From Sphingobacteriales bacterium (lineage in GTDB: Bacteria > Bacteroidota > Bacteroidia > Chitinophagales > Chitinophagaceae), in NCBI GenBank assembly GCA_027484425.1, contig JAIXSZ010000081.1, forward strand, positions 1 to 64,000: 64,000 bases of DNA. The letters are read 5' to 3'. Below, piece by piece: positions 1 to 8,336 of the stretch (position 1 is its first letter; every line of letters begins with the position of its first letter). The translations under genes and the position numbers were made by a program. The notes below the pieces were generated by a model, which had not been told where the DNA came from, made no database searches, and was given only the letters and a program-made list of their open reading frames with translations.

Positions 1-1769
1 ACTCGGACCGAACTCGTATCTCTACAGCCATGCACAGTTGTAACTACTACTTGATATAAACCTGTATCGCTAATAGAGAATCCAGGGATGGTAGGATTAG
101 GCATACTCGACACAAATGGCGGCGGTGTTGCCGTCCAGCTGTAACCTATAACAGGTGAGTCTACGGTTGCTGTTAGCGATAAGGTATTAGCTGCGCCTAT
201 ACACAAAGGAGCATTGCTCGATGCTGTTACAGTTGGTTTATGATTTACTGTTACAGTAGTGAATGATGTATCTGCTCCGCCAGGCACTGTTTTTATCACC
301 GCATACACACCACTCATGGCAGTAGTAGCCGGATACAGGAACGTGCGCTGTGTAGTAGAGAATACTGTGGTGGATGGTGCAGGACCGTACCACTGGTAAG
401 TGGCAAGCGACGAATCTCCAGGGGCATTTAACCATAAAGTATCTCCAGCACATGGGCTATTGCTCACCGCTCCGTTACAGGTAAGTATCGTCAGATAAAA
501 AGTTTTATTGTGACAAGAAAACATACCTGTGGCACTATCGGTACCAGTTATCGTATAGGTAATCATTGGAGGCAGTGCAGCAATGTTGATGGTATTATTT
601 ACACCTGTAGTGCTTGACAGACCTATGCCAGGCGACCATGTCCAACGGCTCCAACTCCAGTTACGATCTGTCGCATTCAATATATTAACCGGCAATGTTG
701 TCATGCCTGGGTACAAACATGCATCAAACGTATCGAAATTAGGAGTTGGTGGTGCGAATGATACTCTTGGCACGCCATTTACTACTATACGTGGATCAGG
801 GAAAGCACTGTCTATACCCAGATTACCATCAAATATATAGGCATAGGAAAGTATAGTACTGTCCCCAGCTGCTATGCTACCTAAGTTATAGGTAAGTGCA
901 ATACCAATATCACCGTTGCTGGTTTGTCCTAAGCCATAGGTTGCAGTCATATATGTACCATTCCATACAGTTGCAAAGTCTACAGTAGCGGCTAGTGGCC
1001 AAGCATTATAGATACAGCATCTCGCACGACAATCTTTCGTACCTAATCCCATATAGGCTGCAGCAGGGTAACCGGCCCCTCTCGCCGACACTAATACTCT
1101 ATGACGAGCATCTTCATTTTGATGCACTATAGTATTATTGGTGAAGAATCCTCCCCCTGGCCATGTTTGGTCATTATCAGGGTCGCATGAGCGCATGTAG
1201 TACATAGGTGCAGTAGCTGTAGCTGCTGTATTGCGTAACACTGTTGTTACAATTACAGCAGACGCCAGTGTGTCAACTCTTGTTTCTTGCCGTATTTGTA
1301 CAGTACCACCAGATGCAGAGCCTATCCACATACCTCGCACACTTCCCCCACTGTTCGTGTAGGTTGTGTTAGCACCAACTAACCCAATACCAGCACCACC
1401 ATTCTGGTAAACTCCAGCAGGACATTGCTGACGGGCATGTGTGCGGTTTGCACCTATTTGTAGTCCCCACCCTTCAAATGGGCTACCTGGATAGGTATAA
1501 TCCCCCATAAACGGCGGAGTGCCTACTGCCCAGCCATCCTTGCCATAATCATACACCTCAGCCAATGGAGAACCTATAGTCGCACCAGGAGAGTGCGGAT
1601 GGTAGCCTGCAATAGAGGTACATGCACCAAATGCTCCATTATTAAGTTGGCCTATCTCTAAATATCTACCTTGTAGAAAAAAATTTGTACCCACTAGCTG
1701 TGCATAACTCTTAGGTGCTCCACATACTAACAGTACCATCAAAATCAAAAGAAAGTTAATTTTCCTCAT
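1..1769 (-). CDS. Large secreted protein, 5' part only (runs off left edge)
   Basis: The frame stays open from an ATG at 1769 to base 1, giving at least 589 residues. The start is set by a signal peptide (MRKINFLLILMVLL then a hydrophobic stretch ending SYAQ). An ATG 4 bases upstream runs at once into a stop. The first ~280 residues are Gly/Thr/Asn-rich with no motif I recognise. The visible end has Cys-containing, Ig/PKD-like segments (VTASSNAPLCIGAANTLSL, then GLYQVVVTTVHGC), as in modular T9SS-exported surface proteins of Bacteroidota. A C-terminal sorting domain would lie outside the window. It is probably a secreted or surface structural protein; function unknown. A hairpin terminator for the next gene (2072-2099) lies upstream, so it is probably transcribed on its own. 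Confidence 0.85.
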   Translation of the reverse strand, partial: MRKINFLLILMVLLVCGAPKSYAQLVGTNFFLQGRYLEIGQLNNGAFGACTSIAGYHPHSPGATIGSPLAEVYDYGKDGWAVGTPPFMGDYTYPGSPFEGWGLQIGANRTHARQQCPAGVYQNGGAGIGLVGANTTYTNSGGSVRGMWIGSASGGTVQIRQETRVDTLASAVIVTTVLRNTAATATAPMYYMRSCDPDNDQTWPGGGFFTNNTIVHQNEDARHRVLVSARGAGYPAAAYMGLGTKDCRARCCIYNAWPLAATVDFATVWNGTYMTATYGLGQTSNGDIGIALTYNLGSIAAGDSTILSYAYIFDGNLGIDSAFPDPRIVVNGVPRVSFAPPTPNFDTFDACLYPGMTTLPVNILNATDRNWSWSRWTWSPGIGLSSTTGVNNTINIAALPPMITYTITGTDSATGMFSCHNKTFYLTILTCNGAVSNSPCAGDTLWLNAPGDSSLATYQWYGPAPSTTVFSTTQRTFLYPATTAMSGVYAVIKTVPGGADTSFTTVTVNHKPTVTASSNAPLCIGAANTLSLTATVDSPVIGYSWTATPPPFVSSMPNPTIPGFSISDTGLYQVVVTTVHGCRDTSSVR

Positions 1770-2061
1770 ACATTTCCTTTTACATTATTATCTCAAAAAT
1801 ACAACTTGTTTATATTCTAATTATTAACTCTAAGCGTTTCAAAACAACAACAGAGAATATCTGTTTGTACAAAAACATTACTTTAAAACACCTAAATGAT
1901 CTCTTACACCAAATCAGGACAAAACAAACTATCTTGAGTTAATAAGACAGTTCTTTGACAAAAACGGTTGGGAAATCTGTGCTAAATCATCAGATTTAAT
2001 CATGACGCAAGCAGAAAAATACACAAATAAATATTTCTAAAAATATAGCTATTACTGTCAC
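1770..2061. other. Intergenic, AT-rich, upstream of the partial secreted-protein gene
   Basis: About 290 bases without a supported gene. It should hold the promoter of the leftward gene ending at base 1. I found no clear TAnnTTTG -7 motif, no repeat and no structured RNA. Confidence 0.5.
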
Positions 2062-2099
2062 CAATAAAACAGCCCAGCAACTAGGTGTAGTTGCTGGGC
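2062..2099 (-). terminator. Rho-independent terminator of the transketolase gene
   Basis: A perfect 12-bp stem (2072-2083 with 2088-2099) and a GGTG loop are followed on the minus strand by GTTTTATT. It lies 22 bases past the stop codon of the transketolase half-gene. Confidence 0.85.
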
Positions 2100-2121
2100 C
2101 AAAACTTTAAAAGTGTATTAT

Positions 2122-3084
2122 TTATCCTGCCTTCCTAGCTAATGCGCGTTCTGCCGCAGCAACTATACTAGCAGAAGTTAGGCCATATTTATCCAGCAGT
2201 TGCTTGGGGGTGCCACTTTCACCAAAAGTATCCATAACTGCTACATATTCATGAGGTGCAGGGCAATTCCTGGCTGCTACGTTGGCTATACTATCTCCTA
2301 GTCCGCCATTTATTTGGTGCTCTTCAGCAGTTACTATACAGCCAGTTTTCTTGACAGATGCTGTCACTGCAGCTTCGTCAAGGGGCTTTATGGTATGAAT
2401 GTTGATAAGTTCTACCGATATTCCTTTTTCAGCCAATGTTTTAGCTGCCTCTACTGCCAGCCACACCATATGCCCACATGCAAAAATGCTCACATCTGTT
2501 CCTTCTGCAAGCAATTGTGCCTTGCCTATTTCAAAGTTTTGATCCTCAGCCGTAAAATTAGGCCACTTCGGACGCCCAAATCTAAGATACACAGGTCCCA
2601 CATATTCTGCAACAGCTATTGTTGCTGCTTTGGTTTGGTTAAAGTCGCAAGGCACTATCACAGTCATTCCGGGTAGCATTTTCATCATGCCTATATCTTC
2701 CAGTACTTGGTGTGTAGCACCATCCTCACCCAATGTTAGACCAGCATGCGATGCACATATTTTCACATTCTTATCACTATATGCCACCGACTGGCGTATT
2801 TGGTCATATACTCTCGATGTAGAAAAGTTGGCAAACGTGGTAGTAAAAGGCACTTTCCCTCCTATGGTCATACCTGCAGCCACCCCTATCATATTTGCCT
2901 CCGCTATACCACACTGCACAAAACGTTCTGGAAACTCCTTCATAAATGCATTAAGTTTCAGCGAGCCTGCTAGGTCGGCTGTCAATGCCACAACATTCGG
3001 GTTGCGTCTGCCTGCCTCTAGTATCCCTTCCCCAAAACCACCGCGGGTTTCTTTTTCATTCAATATTTGTATGTCTTGCAGCAT
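2122..3084 (-). CDS. Transketolase, C-terminal half (pyrimidine-binding + C-terminal domains)
   Basis: The 320-residue product matches the second half of a transketolase, the form used in split two-gene transketolases. Residues ~8-170 are the thiamine-pyrophosphate pyrimidine-binding domain, with the conserved Glu near residue 62 (CGIAEANMIG) and FANF / HAGLTLGEDGATHQ segments. Residues ~185-310 are the transketolase C-terminal domain (EEHQINGGLG, FGESG). The enzyme moves two-carbon ketol units in the non-oxidative pentose phosphate pathway, but needs an N-terminal partner for the other half of the cofactor site. That partner is usually next door; here the upstream gene is a glycosyltransferase, so it must be encoded elsewhere. 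A 1-deoxyxylulose-5-phosphate synthase-like half is less likely. Confidence 0.9.
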   Translation of the reverse strand: MLQDIQILNEKETRGGFGEGILEAGRRNPNVVALTADLAGSLKLNAFMKEFPERFVQCGIAEANMIGVAAGMTIGGKVPFTTTFANFSTSRVYDQIRQSVAYSDKNVKICASHAGLTLGEDGATHQVLEDIGMMKMLPGMTVIVPCDFNQTKAATIAVAEYVGPVYLRFGRPKWPNFTAEDQNFEIGKAQLLAEGTDVSIFACGHMVWLAVEAAKTLAEKGISVELINIHTIKPLDEAAVTASVKKTGCIVTAEEHQINGGLGDSIANVAARNCPAPHEYVAVMDTFGESGTPKQLLDKYGLTSASIVAAAERALARKAG

Positions 3085-3137
3085 ATGTATATGTTATTTT
3101 CGGCTATCACCTATTAGCAAACAGCCTTTAATGAGCG

Positions 3138-3145
3138 CAAAAATA
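3138..3145 (-). promoter_or_regulatory. Possible -7 element upstream of the transketolase gene
   Basis: TATTTTTG on the minus strand fits the Bacteroidota -7 consensus TAnnTTTG and lies 53 bases upstream of the start codon. No well-spaced -33 TTTG was found, so this is only a candidate. Confidence 0.3.
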
Positions 3146-3220
3146 AGCGTAAGTTCCCGTTATTGATAGAGACAACTAATTATATTTTCAATTGCAGTTG
3201 GTTAGAATAATCAGCTAAGC

Positions 3221-4189
3221 CTACCACCCTATCTGCTCTTCTGTTATATAATGATTACGGTCAGCAGCATTGCGCACGACTAATTCAGCTATAAAACCCG
3301 ACAGAAAAAACAATGTGCCCATTATCATTGTGGTAAGCGCAATGTAAAATGCAGGCTTGTTAGTAATGCCCACATTATCTCCAAATCTCAATTTGTCTAT
3401 TATAAGCGATGCAGTAAGTAGAAATCCAGTAAGAAATGTAATAGCACCCAACACACCAAAAAAATGCATAGGTCTTTTACCAAATCTACTCATAAACTGG
3501 ATAGTCAGTAGATCTAGAAAACCATTTACAAACCGCTCCCACCCAAACTTAGAACTGCCATATTTACGAGCTCTATGCTGTACTACCTTCTCTCCTATTT
3601 TCTTAAAACCGGCATGTTTTGCAAGCACTGGTATAAAGCGGTGCATCTCGCCATATACTTCTATGCTCTTTATCACCTTGCGTTTGTAAGCCTTAAGACC
3701 ACAATTCATATCATGCAGCTTAATACCGGTTATCCAGCGGTTTACACCATTGTATAGTTTCGATGGTAGATTCTTGGTTATAGCGTTATCATAACGCACT
3801 TTTTTCCAGCCACTTACCAAGTCATAGCCTTCATTCATTATCATGTTATACAACTCTGGTATTTCATCGGGGCTATCTTGCAGGTCAGCATCCATAGTTA
3901 TCACTACATTGCCCTCAGCTGCCTTAAAGCCTACATAAAGCGCAGGGCTTTTGCCATAGTTTCGCTGAAAACGAATACCCCTCACGGTACTATACTTTGC
4001 TTGCAATCCCTTTACCACCTCCCAGCTACTGTCAGTGCTGCCATCATCCACCATTATTACTTCATGCGTATAGCCATTTGCTACACATACGCGTTCTATC
4101 CACTCTATTAGCTCGGGCAGAGATTCTTCCTCATTATAGAGAGGTATTACTATAGATATGTCGGGCTGCATTTGCGTGCTAAAATACAT
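3221..4189 (-). CDS. Family 2 glycosyltransferase, membrane-anchored (DPM/GtrB-like)
   Basis: A 322-residue protein with an N-terminal GT-A fold: ISIVIPLYNEEESLPEL near residue 10, the nucleotide-binding DDGSTDSS near 48, and the DADLQD metal/sugar site near 100. Two hydrophobic helices fill the C-terminal third (~235-260 and ~275-300). This is the layout of polyprenyl-phosphate sugar transferases (dolichol-phosphate-mannose synthase, GtrB, ArnC-like), which load a sugar from a nucleotide donor onto a lipid carrier for cell-envelope glycans. Acceptor and sugar cannot be read from sequence. A second ATG six codons in is equally usable. It stands alone between two differently oriented neighbours. 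Confidence 0.88.
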   Translation of the reverse strand: MYFSTQMQPDISIVIPLYNEEESLPELIEWIERVCVANGYTHEVIMVDDGSTDSSWEVVKGLQAKYSTVRGIRFQRNYGKSPALYVGFKAAEGNVVITMDADLQDSPDEIPELYNMIMNEGYDLVSGWKKVRYDNAITKNLPSKLYNGVNRWITGIKLHDMNCGLKAYKRKVIKSIEVYGEMHRFIPVLAKHAGFKKIGEKVVQHRARKYGSSKFGWERFVNGFLDLLTIQFMSRFGKRPMHFFGVLGAITFLTGFLLTASLIIDKLRFGDNVGITNKPAFYIALTTMIMGTLFFLSGFIAELVVRNAADRNHYITEEQIGW

Positions 4190-4299
4190 GATTTTATCAT
4201 AACTACACCTGCACTACATACAATTAACGCTTTATACGCAACTCCATTATCTCAACCATTTACTACAAACAAAACATCATGCATTTTTCGCATCCATAC

Positions 4300-4329
4300 T
4301 TTGTACTACCAATCGTTTTATTATTTTTA
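4300..4329 (+). promoter_or_regulatory. Candidate promoter for the tiny lipoprotein gene
   Basis: TTTG at 4300-4303, an 18-base spacer and TATTTTTA (4322-4329) resemble the Bacteroidota -33/-7 pair (TTTG ... TAnnTTTG, last base off). It would give a leader of roughly 40 bases before the ATG at 4371. Confidence 0.35.
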
Positions 4330-4370
4330 ACCCTTAGTTATATTACTCTTTCTTCCACTTACAACAATAA

Positions 4371-4517
4371 ATGAAAATGAAAACCAGAATCAAGATTTTG
4401 CAAATAGCTGCACTGCTCATCATCGTTGGGCACCTTGCCTCGTGCTCCAAAATCTTTAAAACCGACAACCAACGTCCCGACAAGCACAAATACCGCCGTG
4501 CTGGTCGTGCATGGTAG
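4371..4517 (+). CDS. Tiny lipoprotein (48 aa), unknown
   Basis: The short frame encodes MKMKTRIKILQ, a hydrophobic stretch and a clear lipobox LASC near residue 25, followed by a very basic, hydrophilic tail rich in Lys/Arg/His and ending GRAW. It would be a lipid-anchored peptide of about 24 residues after signal cleavage. A promoter-like sequence lies ~40 bases upstream. Bacteroidota genomes carry many such minimal lipoproteins with unknown roles. The lipobox placed correctly after a positively charged start and hydrophobic core supports it as real; no family is recognised. The ~200 bases that follow show no gene. Confidence 0.6.
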   Translation: MKMKTRIKILQIAALLIIVGHLASCSKIFKTDNQRPDKHKYRRAGRAW

Positions 4518-4718
4518 TACGCCAGAGTTTAATCCCTGTTTTCAAGTACACTTATCAACAAAGGCGTACTTGATTTGTATTTCCCATTACTCCACATGCA
4601 AGCCTTAGTAATAATAATTTGAAGGCACTAATTAGCACCAATCTCTATTGCTAACTACATAAAATAGCTAACTAAGCAAGCATAACTTAATGAAGCCTAT
4701 AACCCCATTTCACCTAAA

Positions 4719-5573
4719 ATGAAAAAAATATCCCTTCTCTTCTCCTACTTGTTGGTTGTGTTGTGTGGCTACTCTCAAATTAAAACTAATGATTGTAAAA
4801 AAATCTACAACAACCCTATGGCTTGCCAGTGGACTTACTTCGAAACAAAAGACACACTACATGCCACTGTCATCAGGTACGACCCTCCCATGGGTGCATG
4901 TGCTTGGGGCATTCATGCAGGTGTGGGTATTGTTAGGGTTGGCACAGACACGGTTCGGGTATTATTTCCATGTATCGATGTCAGGTATGTTATTCATCCA
5001 GGGTCTAGCATCACATTATTGCCATCTACGTCTTCCTACAGATACGTTTCGCTTCCATCGCACATCAAATACTTGGACGATGCAAAGAAGAAAACTTTAT
5101 GGTATACCAATGAATACGACAGCAAAGTAAAACGCACCACTTGGGCATACCTGTCCGACACTCTAAGCCGAAAAATTCATTTCTATTCTAGGGATAATCA
5201 AATTCTTGTCGGGACCAATTCCTTCTCATTCCATTGGAAGATTATAGCCGATAGTGGCACTACTTCAGGCACAATAATCAAGTTCGACCCTGCCCACGGT
5301 AGATGTGGTAATGAATTAGTAACAGCCGTCGCTATCCTAAAAAGAAAAAACGATACCATTCGTATCATATTACCCTGCTTTCGCCACAACCTTGAGATTG
5401 GCGACCAAGTTACCATAGAAGTATTTGCCAACCCTAAGTCTTGTATTTTAATTCCTCAAGATGTAAATTATACTATCAACGAAGAAAAGAATGGACGAGA
5501 GCTATTCAGGGTAAACGAGTATGACGAATCTATTACAAGCACCGTTTTTGGTTCAGTTACAGCTATTAACTAA
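4719..5573 (+). CDS. Secreted protein with an internally duplicated domain, unknown
   Basis: A 284-residue product with a signal peptide (MKKISLLFSYLL ... GYSQ). The mature part consists of two related ~110-residue units (about 33-150 and 165-284). Both show the order Trp, then G/A-x-I/V-I-K/R-Y/F-DP-x-x-G-x-C, then DTVRVLFPC / DTIRIILPC, and end with NEYD followed by Thr-x-Trp/Phe. The paired Cys residues in each unit could form disulfides in the periplasm or outside. No named domain is recognised. The acetyltransferase gene begins 5 bases after the stop, so the two are probably co-transcribed. Confidence 0.8.
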   Translation: MKKISLLFSYLLVVLCGYSQIKTNDCKKIYNNPMACQWTYFETKDTLHATVIRYDPPMGACAWGIHAGVGIVRVGTDTVRVLFPCIDVRYVIHPGSSITLLPSTSSYRYVSLPSHIKYLDDAKKKTLWYTNEYDSKVKRTTWAYLSDTLSRKIHFYSRDNQILVGTNSFSFHWKIIADSGTTSGTIIKFDPAHGRCGNELVTAVAILKRKNDTIRIILPCFRHNLEIGDQVTIEVFANPKSCILIPQDVNYTINEEKNGRELFRVNEYDESITSTVFGSVTAIN

Positions 5574-5578
5574 CTCCT

Positions 5579-6097
5579 ATGCTAAACATCACTATCTCGA
5601 AAGTAAGCCTTCTACAAATCGATGATTTGCAAAAAATCAGCCAACAAACATTTTTTGAGGCATTCTCAGATAGCAATACAGAAGAAGATATAAAACATTA
5701 CCTAGAAACCAGCTTCTCCCCACAGCAGCTGTCTTCAGAATTATCTCAGACAAACTCAGAATTCTTTTTTGCGCTACATCATAATATCCCGATAGGATAC
5801 CTGAAACTCAATTATGCAGATGCACAAACTGAGCTAAAAACAGAAAACGGGATAGAATTAGAACGTATATATATCATCAAAGAATACCATGGCAATAAAG
5901 TAGGTCAAACATTACTGAACAAAGCAAAGTCGATTGCTATCGCCCAAAATGCTTCTTTTATCTGGCTGGGAGTATGGGAGCATAATCACAAAGCCATCCG
6001 GTTTTATAAGAAAAATGGATTTATAGAGTTCGATAAACACATTTTTCGACTGGGTAGTGACAACCAAACCGACCTAATGATGAAACTAATCTTGTAA
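5579..6097 (+). CDS. GNAT-family N-acetyltransferase
   Basis: The 172-residue protein has the GNAT fold. The acceptor-side N-terminus comes first, then ELERIYIIKEYHGNKVGQTLL near residues 95-118. That segment holds motif A, in which a degenerate acetyl-CoA pyrophosphate loop (R/Q-x-x-G-x-G/A type) reads YHGNKVGQ. Next come FIWLGVWEHNHKAIRFYKKNGF (motif B, ~127-148) and a C-terminal beta strand. Such enzymes acetylate amines of small molecules, peptides or protein N-termini using acetyl-CoA in the cytoplasm. The substrate is not predictable here. Its gene follows the secreted duplicated-domain protein by 5 bases. Confidence 0.85.
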   Translation: MLNITISKVSLLQIDDLQKISQQTFFEAFSDSNTEEDIKHYLETSFSPQQLSSELSQTNSEFFFALHHNIPIGYLKLNYADAQTELKTENGIELERIYIIKEYHGNKVGQTLLNKAKSIAIAQNASFIWLGVWEHNHKAIRFYKKNGFIEFDKHIFRLGSDNQTDLMMKLIL

Positions 6098-6464
6098 ACG
6101 TTGTATTTAGAACCCGCTGAATTTATCGCGCGCCCTACCCTACTTCTAATAGTTTTTTAGGTAATTCTGTATATCGAAGCTAAAGTCCGCAGCCCTTAAT
6201 TCACGCAATATAGCAACACCCTAAATTTTAGTCATCTCCAAAAACCCGAAACGAATTTGAATGAAAAAGCCTTATAATGCTTTTGCAGTAACCTCATTGA
6301 AATGTTGCAACTAGTAAAAATTACCATGTGTGTAAATGATAAACGAACGCAACCATCCCACCGAAAATGAAATAATTGTTTAATAACCGCTGTTTTTCAC
6401 CATTCCTGCTTTTCGTCACAGTGTGTTTGTTTTTTTTACTTATTTTTATCCCAAAATCAATAAC
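6098..6464. other. Intergenic region before gcvH
   Basis: About 365 bases with no supported gene, no strong hairpin and no member of the repeat families described elsewhere in this window. It must contain the gcvH promoter; a T-rich tract lies at 6426-6450, but no clean TAnnTTTG is seen. Confidence 0.5.
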
Positions 6465-6845
6465 ATGGAATTTCCAGGCACATTACGTTACACTAAGGAT
6501 CACGAATGGATAAGTATTGACGGCAATACTGCTACTGTAGGCATAACAGATTTCGCTCAGAAAGAGCTGGGTGATATCGTGTTTGTAGACATATCTGCAG
6601 TAGGCAAGCCACTCGAAGCAAACGAAATATTTGGTACAGTAGAAGCTGTAAAAACAGTTTCTGACTTATTCCTGCCAGTAAGCGGCACAATCACAGAAGT
6701 GAATGCTGACCTAGAAGGCACTCCCGAAAACGTAAACAAAGACCCATACGGCGCAGGCTGGATGATAAAAATGACACTTGATAATCCAGCTGATGTAGAA
6801 GCACTTCTTGACGCTGCTGCATACTCACAGTTGGTGGGCGAGTAA
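6465..6845 (+). CDS. gcvH: Glycine cleavage system H protein
   Basis: A 126-residue lipoyl carrier protein. The start is placed at 6465 because family members begin shortly before the LRYTKDHEW segment; the open frame extends 14 codons further upstream into a hydrophobic, T-rich stretch that does not fit. The lipoylated lysine is Lys63 in [11 protein letters not shown], and the [16 protein letters not shown] and [10 protein letters not shown] segments are diagnostic. GcvH shuttles the aminomethyl group between the P, T and L proteins of glycine cleavage and also carries octanoyl/lipoyl groups. Its stop codon overlaps the start of the next gene (TAATG), so translation is probably coupled to the VanZ-like protein. 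Confidence 0.97.
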   Translation: MEFPGTLRYTKDHEWISIDGNTATVGITDFAQKELGDIVFVDISAVGKPLEANEIFGTVEAVKTVSDLFLPVSGTITEVNADLEGTPENVNKDPYGAGWMIKMTLDNPADVEALLDAAAYSQLVGE

Positions 6846-7240
6846 TGAAACTCATTTTCTTACTGCATTCCCCATATGCTACACAAGCAAGGTTCATAGC
6901 CATTTTATGGACCTTGCTTATTTTTATTGGCTGCCTTTTCCCTTCACGTCAGCTGCCGCATGTAGCAGTGCCTTTTATAGACAAATGGACGCACTTTGTT
7001 ATGTTTGGCTTGTTTACCTTCCTTTGGCTATGTGCTAAGCCAACTTATACTATTGTTTATGTTGTAAGGGTGCTTGTGGGTGGCATTTTGCTGGGTTGTG
7101 CAATAGAGGTACTGCAAGGCACTCTCACCACATTAGGTCGCAGCATGGAGCTATTAGATGCCATTGCCGACGCAGTAGGAGCCCTTCTAGGCATAGCCGT
7201 ATATATGAGCGGGCGTAAGTTATTTACGGCTCAACAGTAG
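6845..7240 (+). CDS. VanZ-like family membrane protein
   Basis: A 131-residue protein with about four hydrophobic segments and the VanZ-like family pattern: an early charged FPSRQLPH loop, then VPFIDKWTHFVMFGLFTFLW with the conserved D-K-x-x-H-F, then G-x-x-x-E-x-x-Q (GCAIEVLQG) and a D-A-I-A-D-A-V-G-A near the end. The function of most VanZ-like proteins is unknown; the founder gives low-level teicoplanin resistance. The ATG shares its A with the gcvH stop codon. Confidence 0.85.
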   Translation: MKLIFLLHSPYATQARFIAILWTLLIFIGCLFPSRQLPHVAVPFIDKWTHFVMFGLFTFLWLCAKPTYTIVYVVRVLVGGILLGCAIEVLQGTLTTLGRSMELLDAIADAVGALLGIAVYMSGRKLFTAQQ

Positions 7241-7248
7241 GTGCTATA

Positions 7249-7530
7249 TTACTTCACTACTATCTCGTCTACTACTCGTTCTTTAAAGTACTCATTTATA
7301 CGCACTATCAGCTGTTCCTTGCCCATCTGCAGTTCCTGTTTCAGAGCAGCGACATCAGTGTATATGGTTAGTGTCTTATTGTACATGCTTACTGAGCGGG
7401 TATATTTGGCTATGGTTTTGCCAGTTATCTCTTCCCACTCTTCGCTCATGCGCAGGGCTATTATCTTGGGCTTCCAGTGCGACCTTTCCAGTAGCAGATT
7501 CAGTGCTTCTTCTAAGCTGTAACTGCTCAT
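7249..7530 (-). CDS. DUF721 / DciA-like protein
   Basis: A 93-residue protein matching the DUF721 family: W-x-x-I-x-G-x-x-I-A-x-Y-T (WEEITGKTIAKYTRS), then L-x-I-x-T-D-x-A-A-L-K-Q-E-L and IVRINEYFKERVV at the C-terminus. The family includes DciA, the loader of the replicative helicase DnaB in bacteria lacking DnaC, so a role in replication initiation is likely but not proven for this short form. It is the second gene of a pair; the upstream secreted-protein gene ends one base before its start. Confidence 0.85.
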   Translation of the reverse strand: MSSYSLEEALNLLLERSHWKPKIIALRMSEEWEEITGKTIAKYTRSVSMYNKTLTIYTDVAALKQELQMGKEQLIVRINEYFKERVVDEIVVK

Positions 7531-7531
7531 A

Positions 7532-8215
7532 TTATTTTATGTTGGTAAGGTTAAAGTACATGTTAGGCTCTGGTATAAATAAACTTACGTTTTTGCCCAG
7601 CAACATCAGTTTATCGGCGCTTAATATATGCTGGTGCTCCTCCGGGAAACCACCTGACTTGGCTGTGTAACCCAATGACGTAAATGCAGCATTTACGTCA
7701 GTCATGAAGTCGCTACGGTCCAGTAGGTCGCCTGCAATACGGTAATTGTAAGCCACCTCCGATATCTGCGACCCATCGAAAAGTGTAGTGGAACGTTTCA
7801 GATTGGGGTTACTCTTGAGGTGTGCATTCCATTCAGGCGAATTTTCGAAGTAATTCACCAATTTCAATACAAGCTCGTTATAGGGTAAGATATTCATAGA
7901 TATCTTCGAAAAATTGTGTGGCCTTATTTTATTTGCGGCCTCTATCATTTTTTTCAGGTGAGCTACCTCATCTGTAAAGTTCAATTTTAGCACATCGGGT
8001 TCAGTACCAAACTCAGCCGCTGTAGGCTGATAAATGCCTTGATGCCTGAAACCACTACCCGCCACTATAGACCGGTATATTGACAGTGTGCGCACCACCG
8101 CACCTGTTTTTTCGGTTATCACCATTGTAGTACGAGTAGTATCTATAGTTATCGCTTGGCCAAAACTGGCTACCGATGTTATGGCTATGAGTATTGCAGT
8201 TATGATCAGTTTCAT
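7532..8215 (-). CDS. Secreted protein, unknown
   Basis: A 227-residue protein with a signal peptide (MKLIITAILIAITSV ... FGQ). The mature part is mixed alpha/beta, with no Cys and no motif I recognise. It contains a long amphipathic stretch (VAHLKKMIEAANKI). It overlaps nothing and is followed after one base by the DUF721 gene, so the two are probably one transcript. No catalytic residues can be proposed. Confidence 0.8.
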   Translation of the reverse strand: MKLIITAILIAITSVASFGQAITIDTTRTTMVITEKTGAVVRTLSIYRSIVAGSGFRHQGIYQPTAAEFGTEPDVLKLNFTDEVAHLKKMIEAANKIRPHNFSKISMNILPYNELVLKLVNYFENSPEWNAHLKSNPNLKRSTTLFDGSQISEVAYNYRIAGDLLDRSDFMTDVNAAFTSLGYTAKSGGFPEEHQHILSADKLMLLGKNVSLFIPEPNMYFNLTNIK

Positions 8216-8336
8216 CTACTGCAAATATCAGTCATTTCTGTTTGTTTCAATAGTATTTTGTTGCTAATGCAACAAAGGTCATGGATACAGCGCACACAAA
8301 ACTTTATGTGCTATGATAGCAATACGGCAGGTGTAG

